Below are positions 1 through 11,271 of a stretch of DNA of 64,000 bases, one piece after another. Under the pieces are notes generated by a model that had not been told where the DNA came from, searched no databases, and saw only the letters and a program-made list of their open reading frames with translations. Source of the stretch: Chaenocephalus aceratus (Eukaryota > Chordata > Actinopteri > Perciformes > Channichthyidae); NCBI GenBank assembly GCA_023974075.1, contig JAMFTG010000342.1, positions 1 to 64,000 on the forward strand. The letters run 5' to 3'. The translations under genes and the position numbers were made by a program. The number at the start of each line of letters is the position of its first letter. The first letter of the stretch is position 1.

Positions 1-3000
1 ATTCCTCCAGAGTCAGAAAAAGTGTAAGTTAACTTTCTGGAGAACCATGAAAACGGGCCAAAATATCCGAAAATAGTGCATCATAATTTGGGTAGAGTCC
101 ACTGACAACTCCCCTCACATTCCTCCAGAGTCAGAAAAAGTCTGAGGTTAACTTTTTGGAGAAACCAGATGAAAGGGTGAAAATGGAGAAATGGTATCCC
201 CAAAATAGTGTCTCATAATTCCCTGACAACTCCCCTTGCATTCCTCCAGAGACCAGTTCAAAACTTAAAGTTTGGTAAGAACCATACTGGGGGGTCTCCA
301 GGCAACAATTGTATCCGAGCCAAAGCACTCATGTAGCGGACACATTCCTCCATGATGTGAAACAGCCGTTTTTTTCTGAATCCTCTCAAAAACCGGGTTT
401 CTGATTTTGTGCGGATGGTAGCTTGAAAAACATGAATGACATTTGTTGACGGAACGGGGACGTCTCGATTCCCCTCTCCGTTGTGAAATGCAACGGGGGA
501 GTGGAAAAGTGTCCGGGGCCTCCGCCCGAAGCGCCGAAGACTTGAGCTTTTCGAAGCCCCTCCTCCGTTGGTACTCTGTCGTTTTTTCAAGAATTTTTTT
601 AAACTTCATTTTTGATTATTTTAAGATATAATTGACCGTTTTCTATACTTCTTTCGGCTTTCCACGGGTGGGGGTGCATGGCAGGCCGCCTATGAGCTCC
701 CAAGTTCGGCCTGGAACCTCCGGTAATTGTGTCACCCAGAAATGTCACTTTAATAGACCAAAAATATATAATAAAAATACATTTAAATAGTAAAAGGTAC
801 AATTGTGCTCCTAATTACCCGGAATTTGATTTATATAGTCTATGATGGCCAAAGGTGGGGAGCGAGAATAGTTAGAACACCCCTGGTTAACTGTTTGGAG
901 AACCATGAAAACAGGCCAAAATATCCGAAAATAGTGCATCAAAATGCGGGTAGAGTCCCCTGACAACTCCCCTCACATTCCTCCAGAGTCAGAAAAAGTG
1001 TAAGTTAACTTTTTGGAGAACAATGAAAACGGTCCAAAATATCCGAAAATAGTGCATCATAATGCGGGGTAGAGTCCCCTGACAACTCCTCTCATATTCC
1101 TCCAGAGTCAGAAAACGTGTAAGTTAACTTTCTAGGAGAACTATGAAAACGGGCCAAAATATCCGAAAATAGTGCATCATAATGTGGGTAGAGTCCACTG
1201 ACAACTCCCCTCACATTCCTCCAGAGTCAGAAAAAGTCTGAGTTAACTTTTTGGAGAACCAGATGAAAGGGGTGAAAATGGAGAAATGGTATCCCAAAAT
1301 AGTGTCTCATAATTCCCTGACAACTCCCCTTGCATTCCTCCAGAGACCAGTTCAAAAACTTAAAGTTTGGTAAGAACCATACTGGGGGGTCTCCAGGCAA
1401 CAATTGTATCCGAGCCAAAGCACTCATGTAGCGGACACATTCCTCCATGATGTGAAACAGCCGTTTTTTTCTGAATCCTCTCAAAAACCGGGTTTCTGAT
1501 TTTGTGCGGATGGTAGCTTGAAAAACATGAATGACATTTGTTGACGGAACAGGGGGACGTCTCGATTCCCCTCTCCGTTGTGAAATGCAACGGGGGAGTG
1601 GAAAAGTGTCCGGGGCTTCCGCCCGAAGCGCCGAAGACTTGAGCTTTTCGAAGCCCCTCCTCCGTTGGTACTCTGTCGTTTTTTCAAGAATTTTTTTAAA
1701 CTTCATTTTTGATTATTTTAAGATATAATTGACCGTTTTCTATACTTTTTTCGGCTTTCCACGGGTGGGGGCGCATGGCAGGCCGCCTATGAGCTCCCAA
1801 GTTCGGCCTGGAACCTCCGGTAATTGTGTCACCCAGAAATGTCACTTTAATAGACCAAAAATATATAATAAAAATACATTTAAATAGTAAAAGGTACAAT
1901 TGTGCTCCTAATTACCCGGAATTTGATTTATATAGTATATGATGGCCAAAGGTGGGGAGCGAGAATAGTTAGAACACCCCTGGTTAACTGTTTGGAGAAC
2001 CATGAAAACAGGCCAAAATATCCGAAAATAGTGCATCAAAATGCGGGTAGAGTCCCCTGACAACTCCCCTCACATTCCTCCAGAGTCAGAAAAAGTGTAA
2101 GTTAACTTTTTGGAGAACAATGAAAACGGTCCAAAATATCCGAAAATAGTGCATCATAATGCGGGTAGAGTCCCCTGACAACTCCTCTCATATTCCTCCA
2201 GAGTCAGAAAACGTGTAAGTTAACTTTCTGGAGAACCATGAAAACGGGCCAAAATATCCGAAAATAGTGCATCATAATGTGGGTAGAGTCCACTGACAAC
2301 TCCCCTCACATTCCTCCAGAGTCAGAAAAAGTCTGAGTTAACTTTTTGGAGAACCAGATGAAAGGGGTGAAAATGGAGAAATGGTATCCCAAAATAGTGT
2401 CTCATAATTCCCTGACAACTCCCCTTGCATTCCTCCAGAGACCAGTTAACAAACTTAAAGTTTGGTAAGAACCATACTGGGGGGTCTCCAGGCAACAATT
2501 GTATCCGAGCCAAAGCACTCATGTAGCGGACACATTCCTCCATGATGTGAAACAGCCGTTTTTTTCTGAATCCTCTCAAAAACCGGGTTTCTGATTTTGT
2601 GCGGATGGTAGCTTGAAAAACATGAATGACATTTGTTGACGGAACAGGGGACGTCTCGATTCCCCTCTCCGTTGTGAAATGCAACGGGGGAGTGGAAAAG
2701 TGTCCGGGGCTTCCGCCCGAAGCGCCGAAGACTTGAGCTTTTCGAAGCCCCTCCTCCGTTGGTACTCTGTCGTTTTTTCGAGAAATTTTTTTAAACTTCA
2801 TTTTTGATTATTTTAAGATATAATTGACCGTTTTCTATACTTTTTTCGGCTTTCCACGGGTGGGGGCGCATGGCAGGCCGCCTATGAGCTCCCAAATTCG
2901 GCCTGGAACCTCCGGTAATTGTGTCACCCAGAAATGTCACTTTAATAGACCAAAAATATATAATAAAAATACATTTAAATAGTAAAAGGTACAATTGTGC

Positions 3001-4315
3001 TCCTAATTACCCGGAATTTGATTTATATAGTCTATGATGGCCAAAGGTGGGGAGCGAGAATAGTTAGAACACCCCTGGTTAACTGTTTGGAGAACCATGA
3101 AAACAGGCCAAAATATCCAAAAATAGTGCATCAAAATGCGGGTAGAGTCCCCTGACAACTCCCCTCACATTCCTCCAGAGTCAGAAAAAGTGTAAGTTAA
3201 CTTTTTGGAGAACATTGAAAACGGTCCAAAATATCCGAAAATAGTGCATCATAATGCGGGGTCGAGTCCCCTGACAACTCCTCTCACATTCCTCCAGAGT
3301 CAGAAAAAGTGTAAGTTAAATTTCCAGAGAACTATGAAAACGGGCCAAAATATCCGAAAGATAGTGCATCATAATGTGGGTAGAGTCCCCTGACAACTCC
3401 CCTCACATTCCTCCAGAGTCAGAAAAAGTCTAAGTTAACTTTTTGGAGAACCAGAGGAAAGGGGTGAAAATGGAGAAATTGTATCCCAAAATAGTGTCTC
3501 ATAATTCCCTGACAACTCCCCTCACATTCCTCCAGAGTCAGAAAAAGTCTGATTTAACTTTTTGGAGAACCAGAGGAAAGGGGTGAAAATGGAGAAATTG
3601 TATCCCAAAATAGTGTCTCATAATTCCCTGACAACTCCCCTTGCATTCCTCCAGAGACCAGTTCAAAAACTTAAAGTTTGGTAAGAACCATACTGGGGGG
3701 TCTCCAGGCAACAATTGTATCCGAGCCAAAGCACTCATGTAGCGGACACATTCCTCCATGATGTGAAACAGCCGTTTTTTTATGAATCCTCTCAAAAACC
3801 GGGTTTCCGATTTTGTGCGGATGGTAGCTTGAAAAACATGAATGACATTTTTTGACGGAGCAGGGGACGTCTCGATTCCCCTCTCCGTTGTGAAATGCAA
3901 CGGGGGAGTGGAAAAGTGTCCGGGGCTTCCGCCCGAAGCACCGAAGACTTGAGCTTTTCGAAGCCCTTCCTCCGTTGGTACTCTGTCGTTTTTTCGAGAA
4001 TTTTTTTTTATTTATTCATTTTTGATTATTTTAAGATATAATTGACCGTTTTCTATACTTTTTTCGGCTTTCCATGGGTGGGGGCGCATGGCAGGCCGTC
4101 AATGAGCTCCCAAATTCGGCCTGAAACCTCCGGTAATTGTGTCACCTAGAAATGTCACTTTAATAGCCCAAAAATATATAATAAAAATACATTTAAATAG
4201 TAAAAGGTACAATTGTGCTCCTAATTACCCGGAATTTGATTTATATAGTATATGATGGCCAAAGGTGGGGAGCGATAATAGTTAGAACACCCTGGTTAAC
4301 TGTTTGGAGAACCAT
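1..4315. repeat. Higher-order tandem satellite, left arm of a foldback
   Basis: Four near-identical units follow one another. The landmark GACCAGTTCAAAA recurs near 251, 1346, 2441 and 3655, giving periods of about 1095, 1095 and 1214 bp. Each unit has a core of about 600 bp (for example 250-850) and a run of about 118-bp subrepeats that start with ATTCCTCCAGAGTCAGAAAA. The last unit is longer by one extra subrepeat (about 3420-3540), which explains its period. Short open frames recur in each unit but have no recognisable domain and change frame between units, so I do not call genes. The units differ by only a few bases, which suggests recent amplification or gene conversion. Function unknown. 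Confidence 0.85.
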
Positions 4316-4660
4316 GAAACGGGTTAAACAGGTTTTTTGTCACACTTCCAGGAGACAGACTGCGAAAACCACCTCTCTGTGGCCCTTCAAAGAGCTCCAA
4401 AGGACAACTAAGCAGCTCCAGCATGTCTCCCTAACATGTGCACTTCCATAACATCTCACACCGTGAGACCCCGGGCCCCCAGACTTAAGCACTCCCCAAT
4501 GGACTAAACCCAGATGTTCACAACCTACAGAACCTCATGCCCCTTGAAACCCTTTGCGGTGATCTAACCTCCGCCCATCAGCATCCATATTCGGCCTTCT
4601 TCACGGCACCCCCCCTGTGCTGGAGGTTCACACTTTAACTGTTTTGTCATATTTTGTATT
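4316..4660 (+). repeat. Dispersed repeat family, copy 1
   Basis: This stretch resembles segments at about 9640-10390 (opposite strand), 26985-27372 (same strand) and 45250-45370 (part, opposite strand). Shared landmarks are CTAAACCCAGATG, CATCCATATTCGGCC and GGAGGTTCACACTTT-like text. It has no coding capacity and no terminal inverted repeats that I can see. From 4660 to 5050 I see only short degenerate repeats containing TGTCCTGTAAAAT. Confidence 0.55.
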
Positions 4661-5069
4661 TCCACAGGTGGGTGCGCCTGGCAAAGATGGGTACCCAAAC
4701 TCAAGCACTCTCACTCTGACTAAACACATAAGGACATCCGGGTAGACCTTAGTACCCCTTAGTGCCCCTGGTACGCCATGTCGTTAAATGAGCTCAGTAA
4801 TGTACTGCGCAACATCACATGGGTAAAATGAGCTCCGTGTTGCCCTGCAATATCACATTTGGTGTATTTCCAAAAAGCTGTGAAAATACACCTATCTCCG
4901 TCATGTCCTGTAAAATAGCATTTTTTGTTTATTTCCATCATTCAGGCAAAACACATATCTTTGTCCGCTCCAGGAGCTTCAAAGTAAAGACTCCTGAGCT
5001 CCGTCGTGTCCTGTAAAATATTATTCTTCCGACCGCCAAGCACCGGCACGTGGACCCGGGGAGGAGGCT

Positions 5070-5440
5070 TTTAATGAGTCGTCAAATGTGGATGAAATGG
5101 ACAGATTCCTGTACATTTCATGCACTTTTAATGAGTCGTCAAATGTGGATGAAATGGACATATCCTCCCTATATTCACAGCAATCTTACCCAGCTTTCAC
5201 ACACTAATTCCTGGGTAAGAAAGCCATGTGCATCACCCTGGATGAAATGGACATATCCTCCCTATATTCACAGCAATTTTACCCAGGTTTCACAAACTAA
5301 TTCCTGGTAAGAAAGCCATGTGCATCACCCTGGATGGACAGATTCCTGGACATTTCATGCACTTTGATGGGTCGTCAAATGTGGATGAAATGGACAGGAG
5401 TCCTGTACATTTCATGCACTTTTAATGACTTGTCAGTTTA
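5070..5440. repeat. Short tandem array around GTCAAATGTGGATGAAATGG
   Basis: The motif GTCAAATGTGGATGAAATGG occurs three times here, with related GGATGAAATGGACATATCC segments, separated by CTGTACATTTCATGCACTTT and by a sentence-like block containing ACTAATTCCTGG. Related copies lie near 45655-45730. It is non-coding and sits at the centre of the foldback formed by the flanking satellite arms. Confidence 0.6.
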
Positions 5441-5454
5441 TGGAGCTCAGCCCA

Positions 5455-6970
5455 CAATTCCCGGAGGTTCAAGGCCGAATTTGGGAGCTCATAGGCGGCC
5501 TGCCATGCACCCCCACCCGTGGAAAGTAAAAAAAAGTAAAGAAAACGGTCATTATATCTTAAAATAATCAAAATGAAGTTTTTAAAAAATTCTCGAAAAA
5601 CTACTAAGTGCCAACGGAGGAGGGGCTTGCAAAAAGCTCAGTCTTCGGCGCTTCCGGGCGGAGCCCCGGAGACTTTTCACTCCCCCGTTGCAATTTACAA
5701 CGGAGAGGTGAATCGAGACCTCCCTTCCTCCGTCCAAAAAATTCATTCATCTTTTCCAAGCTACCATCTGCACGAAATCGGAAACCCGGTTTTTGAGAGC
5801 ACTTGAGAGCTATTTTCACATGATGGGGAAATCATGGAGGAATGCATCCGCTACATGAGCACTTTGGATCGGATACAATTGTTGCCTGGAGGACCCCAAA
5901 TCATGGTTCTTACAAAACTTTAAGTTTTTGAACTGGTCTCTGGAGGAATTCAAGGGGAGTTGTCACGGAATAACGAGACACTATTTTCGGTTACATTTGT
6001 TGCCCGGAGGACCCCCAATCATGGTTCTTACAAAACTTTAAGTTTTTGAACTGGTCTCTAGAGGAATTCAAGGGGAGTTGTCATGGAATAACGAGACACT
6101 ATTTTCGGATACATTTAATCCATTTTCACCCTTTTCTCTGGTTCTTCCAAAAGTTAACTTATACTTTTTCTGACTCTGGAGGAATGTAGGGGGAGTTGTC
6201 AGGGGACTCTACCCGCCTCAAGAGACACTATTTTCGGATACAATATATCCATTTTCACCCTTTTCTCTGGTTCTCCCAAAAGATAACATATACTTTGTAT
6301 GACTCTGGAGGAATGTAGGGGGAGTTGTCAGGGGACTCTATCCGCCTTAAGAGACACTATTTTCGGATACATTTAATCCATTTTCACCCCTTTCCTCTGG
6401 TTCTCCCAAAAGATAACAGAGTATTTCCTGACTCTGGAGGAATGTAAGGGCAGTTGTCAGGGGACTTTACCGGCATTTAGATGCAGTATTTTGGGATACA
6501 TTTGGCCGGTTTTCATGGTTCTCCCAAAAAGATAACATAGTATTTCCAGACTCTGGAGGAATGTAAGGGCAGTTGTCAGGGGACTGTACCGGCATTTAGA
6601 TGCAGTATTTTGGGATACATTTGGCCGGTTTTCATGTTTCTCCCAAAAAGATAACATAGTATTTCCAGACTCTGGAGGAATGTAAGGGCAGTTGTCAGGG
6701 GACTGTACCAGCATTTAGATGCAGTATTTTGGGATACATTTGGCCGGTTTTCATGGTTCTCCCAAAAAGATAACAGAGTATTTCCAGACTCTGGATGAAA
6801 GTACGGGGAGTTACCAGGGGATTTAAGATACACTATTTTCGGATACATTTAATCCATTTTCACCCCTTTCCTCTGGTTCTCCCAAAAGATAACAGAGTAT
6901 TTCCAGACTCTGGAGGAAAGTGAGGGGAGTTGTCAGGGGACTCTACCCACATTTTGATGCACTATTTTCG
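5455..6970. repeat. Inverted, diverged right arm of the foldback satellite
   Basis: Read on the minus strand, 5455-6000 matches the core of the 1-4315 units: the GAGCTCATAGGCGGCCTGCCATGC block near 5488 is the complement of the block near 670-700. From 5940 to 6960 come reverse-orientation copies of the 118-bp subrepeat (GGAGTTGTCAGGGGACTCTAC with TATTTTCGGATACA). The subrepeats are more diverged than in the left arm. Together the arms form a large imperfect palindrome with a spacer of about 1.1 kb. Confidence 0.75.
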
Positions 6971-7305
6971 GATACTTTTATTCACTTTCATGCATATTTC
7001 TATGGATGAATTATTGTATTTATTTTTAACTTTTTGGTCAATTTCATCCAGTTTTGGCCCCCGCCTTGCCTGGATGATAAGACCAAGAGATGACAGGGAT
7101 CTCTGCCTGCCTAACGAGTGCCTAAATGGGACACCTTTCGCACGATGATGCAAATAAAAAAAACAACGTTTTAAAAATAAACTGGAGAGATTTGACATGG
7201 GGTGTTTCTAGTGAGCTGAGTGCACCTTTCTTGAGTCTTTTCAAGTTTCCTTCTTTGTCGCCCCAGGTTCTATACCTTGTACTGGTGACATTTCCCTGTA
7301 CCGAA

Positions 7306-9538
7306 ATGCTCAAGAATACAGATCGGATGGCAGTCGGTTGTCCAATCTGTAAGAGTTCCTACCGCGCCCTGAGTAAGCACCTGCAGAGGAACCATAGTGT
7401 GCGTAACTTGGTTGAAAGAAAAATTCTGCTGTTGTTGGCCAACGGACGGACAAATATTAGGCTCCATCCCTGCACCATTGCAGGATGCGAGTACAGCAGG
7501 ACAAGGCTGGACCGCCACTTGGACAAAGACCATGTTGAGCTGTCCCGGGAGGAAATATATGTGGTTGTAAATAAACTAAAAATGACAGTGGCAACGAAGG
7601 AGCTTCATGAACTCCGATTGACAAACCCCACAGTAGGAATCATTACCTCTTGGGATGTGGACACTGTGGGTGATGAGGTCCTGTCACAACCTCCACCCTT
7701 GTCCCCGGTGATTGAATGTGACAACCCGGACTGTAAGGAATGGAGGATGGAGGCAAACACAGTGAGGGCTCAGCGGGACAGATATGCTGCTGAGGTGAAA
7801 TCCCTGCGCTGCAAGCTGCAGCAGAGGATAAAACATAAGCGACAGAGGATGGACCAGCGGGCCGGGGACATGCATGGGTTCGATGAAGAGGATGGGGAGG
7901 AACGAGAGCGGGTGTTTCTAAAGAAACGACCCCGAACAGAGTCGACACCAAAGAGGCTGTCCAAGTCGAAAGGGCCCTCCTGCAGCAAGTCTCCCATTCC
8001 CGCCTGCAGCAAGTCTCCCATTCCCGCCTGCAGCAAGTCCCCCATTGCCTCTCACACACATTCATCCAGCTCCTCAGAACCTGCATCCATGTATACCGAG
8101 GCCTCGTCAACCTCCCCTCCCATACATTCCCCCTGGTTCAGCGGCAGGGGTTGGGGTAATATAATGTGGGACATAACAAGAAAACGCAGTCTCCAAAATA
8201 AGCAGAGTGAAATCGTTCCTAAGCTTCATGGCTCACGGTTTCAATCGCCTGTCTGACTGGCTCTTTCTGAGGGATCTGAAGAGGATACGTGGGTGGTCCC
8301 GGAGCCTGATAAAGTCAAGCCTACAGGTCACGACCTCTGTCTTCTATATCAAAAATATATCACACTTTCTCAAGTACATGGCAGACACACCATGCAAGGG
8401 GAGCAGGCTCAGCCAAAACGACATGATTTTAATCAAACGGGAAGTTGTTGCCATCCTGAAGTCCCTGAAGAAGAAGGTTCTTATCCACCAGATGCAAGTG
8501 AAGCGGGACAAGATGGAAGGTCTGCCGAGCCATAAAGACATCATGGCATGTTTGACTTCGACCAAAACTCGCATCCCTGCTCTATGGGTACATGACCCTC
8601 CATTGGAGCTGCATTTATGGCCACCGTCCGGGGGTCTACTCTAACATGACCAACGCCGAGGTCCGAAAGGCGGATACAACTGGCACTGCCTTTGGCTACC
8701 TCATCCATGTGAGTGCTATTAAAAATGTATTTATTCTGGCAGTGATATACATGTTGTGCATGATTGATACTTGTATTGACGCTCTCTACCTCTGTCATAA
8801 CAGGTAAGCAACCACAAGACGGTCAACGCGTTCGGGGAAGCGCAGCTGTACCTCACCATAGAAGAATGTGGATGGATGAAGAGGTGGCTGGAAATCAAGG
8901 GTACGCTGACCTGCACCCAGAACCGCTACTTCCTATACACAGCGGGGAAGAACCAGTCGAGAAACCTTGCCTACTTCCTGAGGTTGGCATGGGCTGATGT
9001 GGGGCTACAAGGTCCCATTAACTTCACCGACCTCCGCACAGTCCACGCAGATAATGCGAAGAGATTTCAGGACAAAGGCAACCGCCAAAGAGTGAGTGAT
9101 TTCATGTGTCACAACACTGCAACTGCAGACAAATGTTATGCCAAGAATCCTTCTTTGAAGGAGGCTGCGGACATACGGCTGCTCTTCACAGAGTCACTGC
9201 AAGCAGCAGCGGCGGCAGCAGCAGCAGCAGCATCAGGGGGGAGTGAAGACAATTTGGGGGATATTGACATCGACAGCTCTGGAGAGGAGCATAGCCCCAC
9301 TCCCTACCAAGACTCCACCGATGCCGAGACGTCAGATGAAGAATTCTACAAAAATGTCAACGCTTGGAGAGTGGCGAAGAGGGACCAGTCAATGACCGAA
9401 CACAGTCCCTCAGACATGGGTGAAGAGAGGGTGCCATACTCTGCACCAACTTCACCCGATACGGACAATGTTGTCAGTGACCAACTTGTAAATATGCAAT
9501 ATGTTGTTGTACTCAGTCCCCTTGTGCTGGATGAGTGA
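7306..9538 (+). pseudogene. Crypton-like tyrosine recombinase with N-terminal zinc fingers, frameshifted
   Basis: Reading begins at Met 7306, just after a possible acceptor at 7276; an open frame also extends upstream to 7126. Two zinc-finger-like motifs follow: CPIC...H...H (C-x2-C-x9-H-x4-H) near 7339-7395 and a C-x4-C-x9-H-x4-H motif near 7470-7530. A Ser/Pro-rich linker holds three copies of a 24-bp repeat (about 7976-8045). The recombinase half carries the catalytic set: Arg I in GHRPGVYSNMT (about 8615-8650), Lys in HKT after a 95-bp intron (8709-8803), Arg II in FTDLR, and the H-TA-K-CY box with the nucleophilic Tyr near 9140. A polyalanine run (about 9197-9230) and an acidic tail end at TGA 9538. 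Frame breaks near 8245 and 8570-8585 mean it is probably inactive. Strand-transfer function is inferred from the motifs. Confidence 0.7.
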
Positions 9539-9552
9539 ATAATGTTATCATG

Positions 9553-9558
9553 TAATAA
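9553..9558 (+). terminator. Polyadenylation signal AATAAA of the recombinase gene
   Basis: A perfect AATAAA lies 15 bases after the recombinase stop codon, in TGTAATAAAGTGTC. This fits the 3' end of a short-UTR transposon transcript. Confidence 0.55.
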
Positions 9559-9639
9559 AGTGTCAATGTATATATTTCTGTAAATAACGTTTTTTAAAAT
9601 TACTTACTTTGTCCTCTGTTTTTAAAACCCAATATGGGT

Positions 9640-10050
9640 TTTTTCCCTTTAAGGTCCCCAGGGGCACGATGATCTGGTGGTGTGCATGAAGAGTGTGGGA
9701 GGATGTGTAAGGCAGAAGAGGGTAAAAAAATTAAAGTGTGAACCTCCAGCAGTACAGGTTGTGCTGTGAAGAAGGCCGAATATGGATGCCGATCGGCGGA
9801 CAGTAAAGCACCACAAAATCCACAACCTTTAAGTGTTACCAGGGCCATGACAACATCCTCCACAGGAGGGTGCTGCTGCTGCGAATAAGGCCGAATATGG
9901 ATGCCGATGGGCGGGCGATAAAGCACCGCAAAATCCATCCCCTTTAAGGTTCCCAAGGGCACGAGTTTCTTGAGGGTGTGATCATCTGGGTTTAGTCCGT
10001 GGGGGGAGTGCTTAAGTTCGGGGGCCCGGGGACCCAAGGTTATGGAAGTA
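9640..10050 (-). repeat. Dispersed repeat family, copy 2 (inverted)
   Basis: Reverse complement of the family seen at 4316-4660 and 26985-27372: GGCCGAATATGGATGCCGAT occurs twice here (near 9773 and 9890), so this copy is itself partly duplicated. Non-coding. Confidence 0.6.
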
Positions 10051-10390
10051 CGCATGTCAGGGAGAGATCCTGGAGCTCCTTAGTCCATGTTTTGGGGGTC
10101 TGTGAGCGACCCCAAAGAGGTGGTTTTTTCGGTGTACGTAATGGAAGTGTGAAATAGCCTGTTTGCTCATGGCAGGGAGGGATCCTGGAGCTCCTTAGTC
10201 CGTGTTTTGGGAGTCTGTGAGCGGCCCCAAAGAGGTGGTTTTGTCGGTGTACGTAATGGAAGTGTGAAATAGCCTGTTTTCTCATGGCAGGGAGGGATCC
10301 TGGAGCTCCTTAGTCCGTGTTTTGGGGGTCTGTGAGGGTCCCCAAAGAGGTGGTTTTGTCGGTGTACGTAATGGAAGTGTGAAATAAGGC
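10051..10390. repeat. Three tandem units of about 115 bp
   Basis: CAGGGAGGGATCCTGGAGCTCC or close variants start near 10057, 10171 and 10287. Each unit ends with GGTGTACGTAATGGAAGTGTG. The family is related to parts of 4330-4450, 26985-27070 and 45255-45360. Non-coding. Confidence 0.8.
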
Positions 10391-11271
10391 ATTAAGGCGG
10401 CCCTGCCTCCACCAAAATCCCCCCGGAGGTACTTTATCTGTCCGCGGTTGTTGTAAGCAGTGGCCAAATGACTGGCTTTACAATCCCTGTGGAAATATGA
10501 CAGCGTTGAAAGTCTCTAAAACAATACATGTAATGAAATGACAAAGTGACAGAACACGATGGACGTTAGCTTTAACCGGGGACACAGATTTTGAGTTAAG
10601 TTGCAACACTAAGAGCCTACAGACATCGCCAACAATTTAACAAAGAGTACCTGGACTGTAAGTAGGAAGAGATACACTTTGTATACAGTTGTTCTGCACA
10701 TTTGAAGTTCTAGTTTTCAGAGTGAGCATTTTCAAGTATTTGAGGGTTGTCTTGCTCCATTGGCTGTTAAGGTTCGTTGTGTTTCCTAAAGGCGGAATTG
10801 ACAACACACAAAAAAAAAAAACGCCCAATCATGTTTTAGTGCATCTCAAGTAGGCGGGGCAATAACAACTTCAGAACGTCTTTCATTTAGCGCCTAAATC
10901 AACTTATCATTTTGACTTGATTATATAGGATATCATTTCTACATATGTTGATGCTTCTCTGCATTTTCTTGGAGTTATGAGGGTACTGGTTGACACAGAA
11001 CCTGCTTTTATTAATATGTCACTTACAATTGACCACAGAAGATGCAACACATTGATAAAAGCGACTATATAAATACATGTGGCTATTTTTTTTTAGAAAT
11101 TCGTTTATTTTTTTTTTAAAAACAGTCATTAGTGTCATCCATCAATATAAAAGGCAGTACAGTACATTCATTGATAAAACTGTTCAACTGGTCCCAAACA
11201 AAACCATGAACAAAATTAAATAAGGTGCAAATGACAAAACGTAAACACTTGTAGAAATTATTCAAAGGTCA

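Noticed and set aside
1..6970. CRISPR-like regular repeats
   Set aside because: Repeats are long (118 bp and 1.1 kb), contiguous and without unique spacers, and the genome is eukaryotic.
7643..8110. Minus-strand 155-codon frame with Arg-Arg-Glu-Trp repeats
   Set aside because: Antisense of the 24-bp coding repeat in the recombinase linker.
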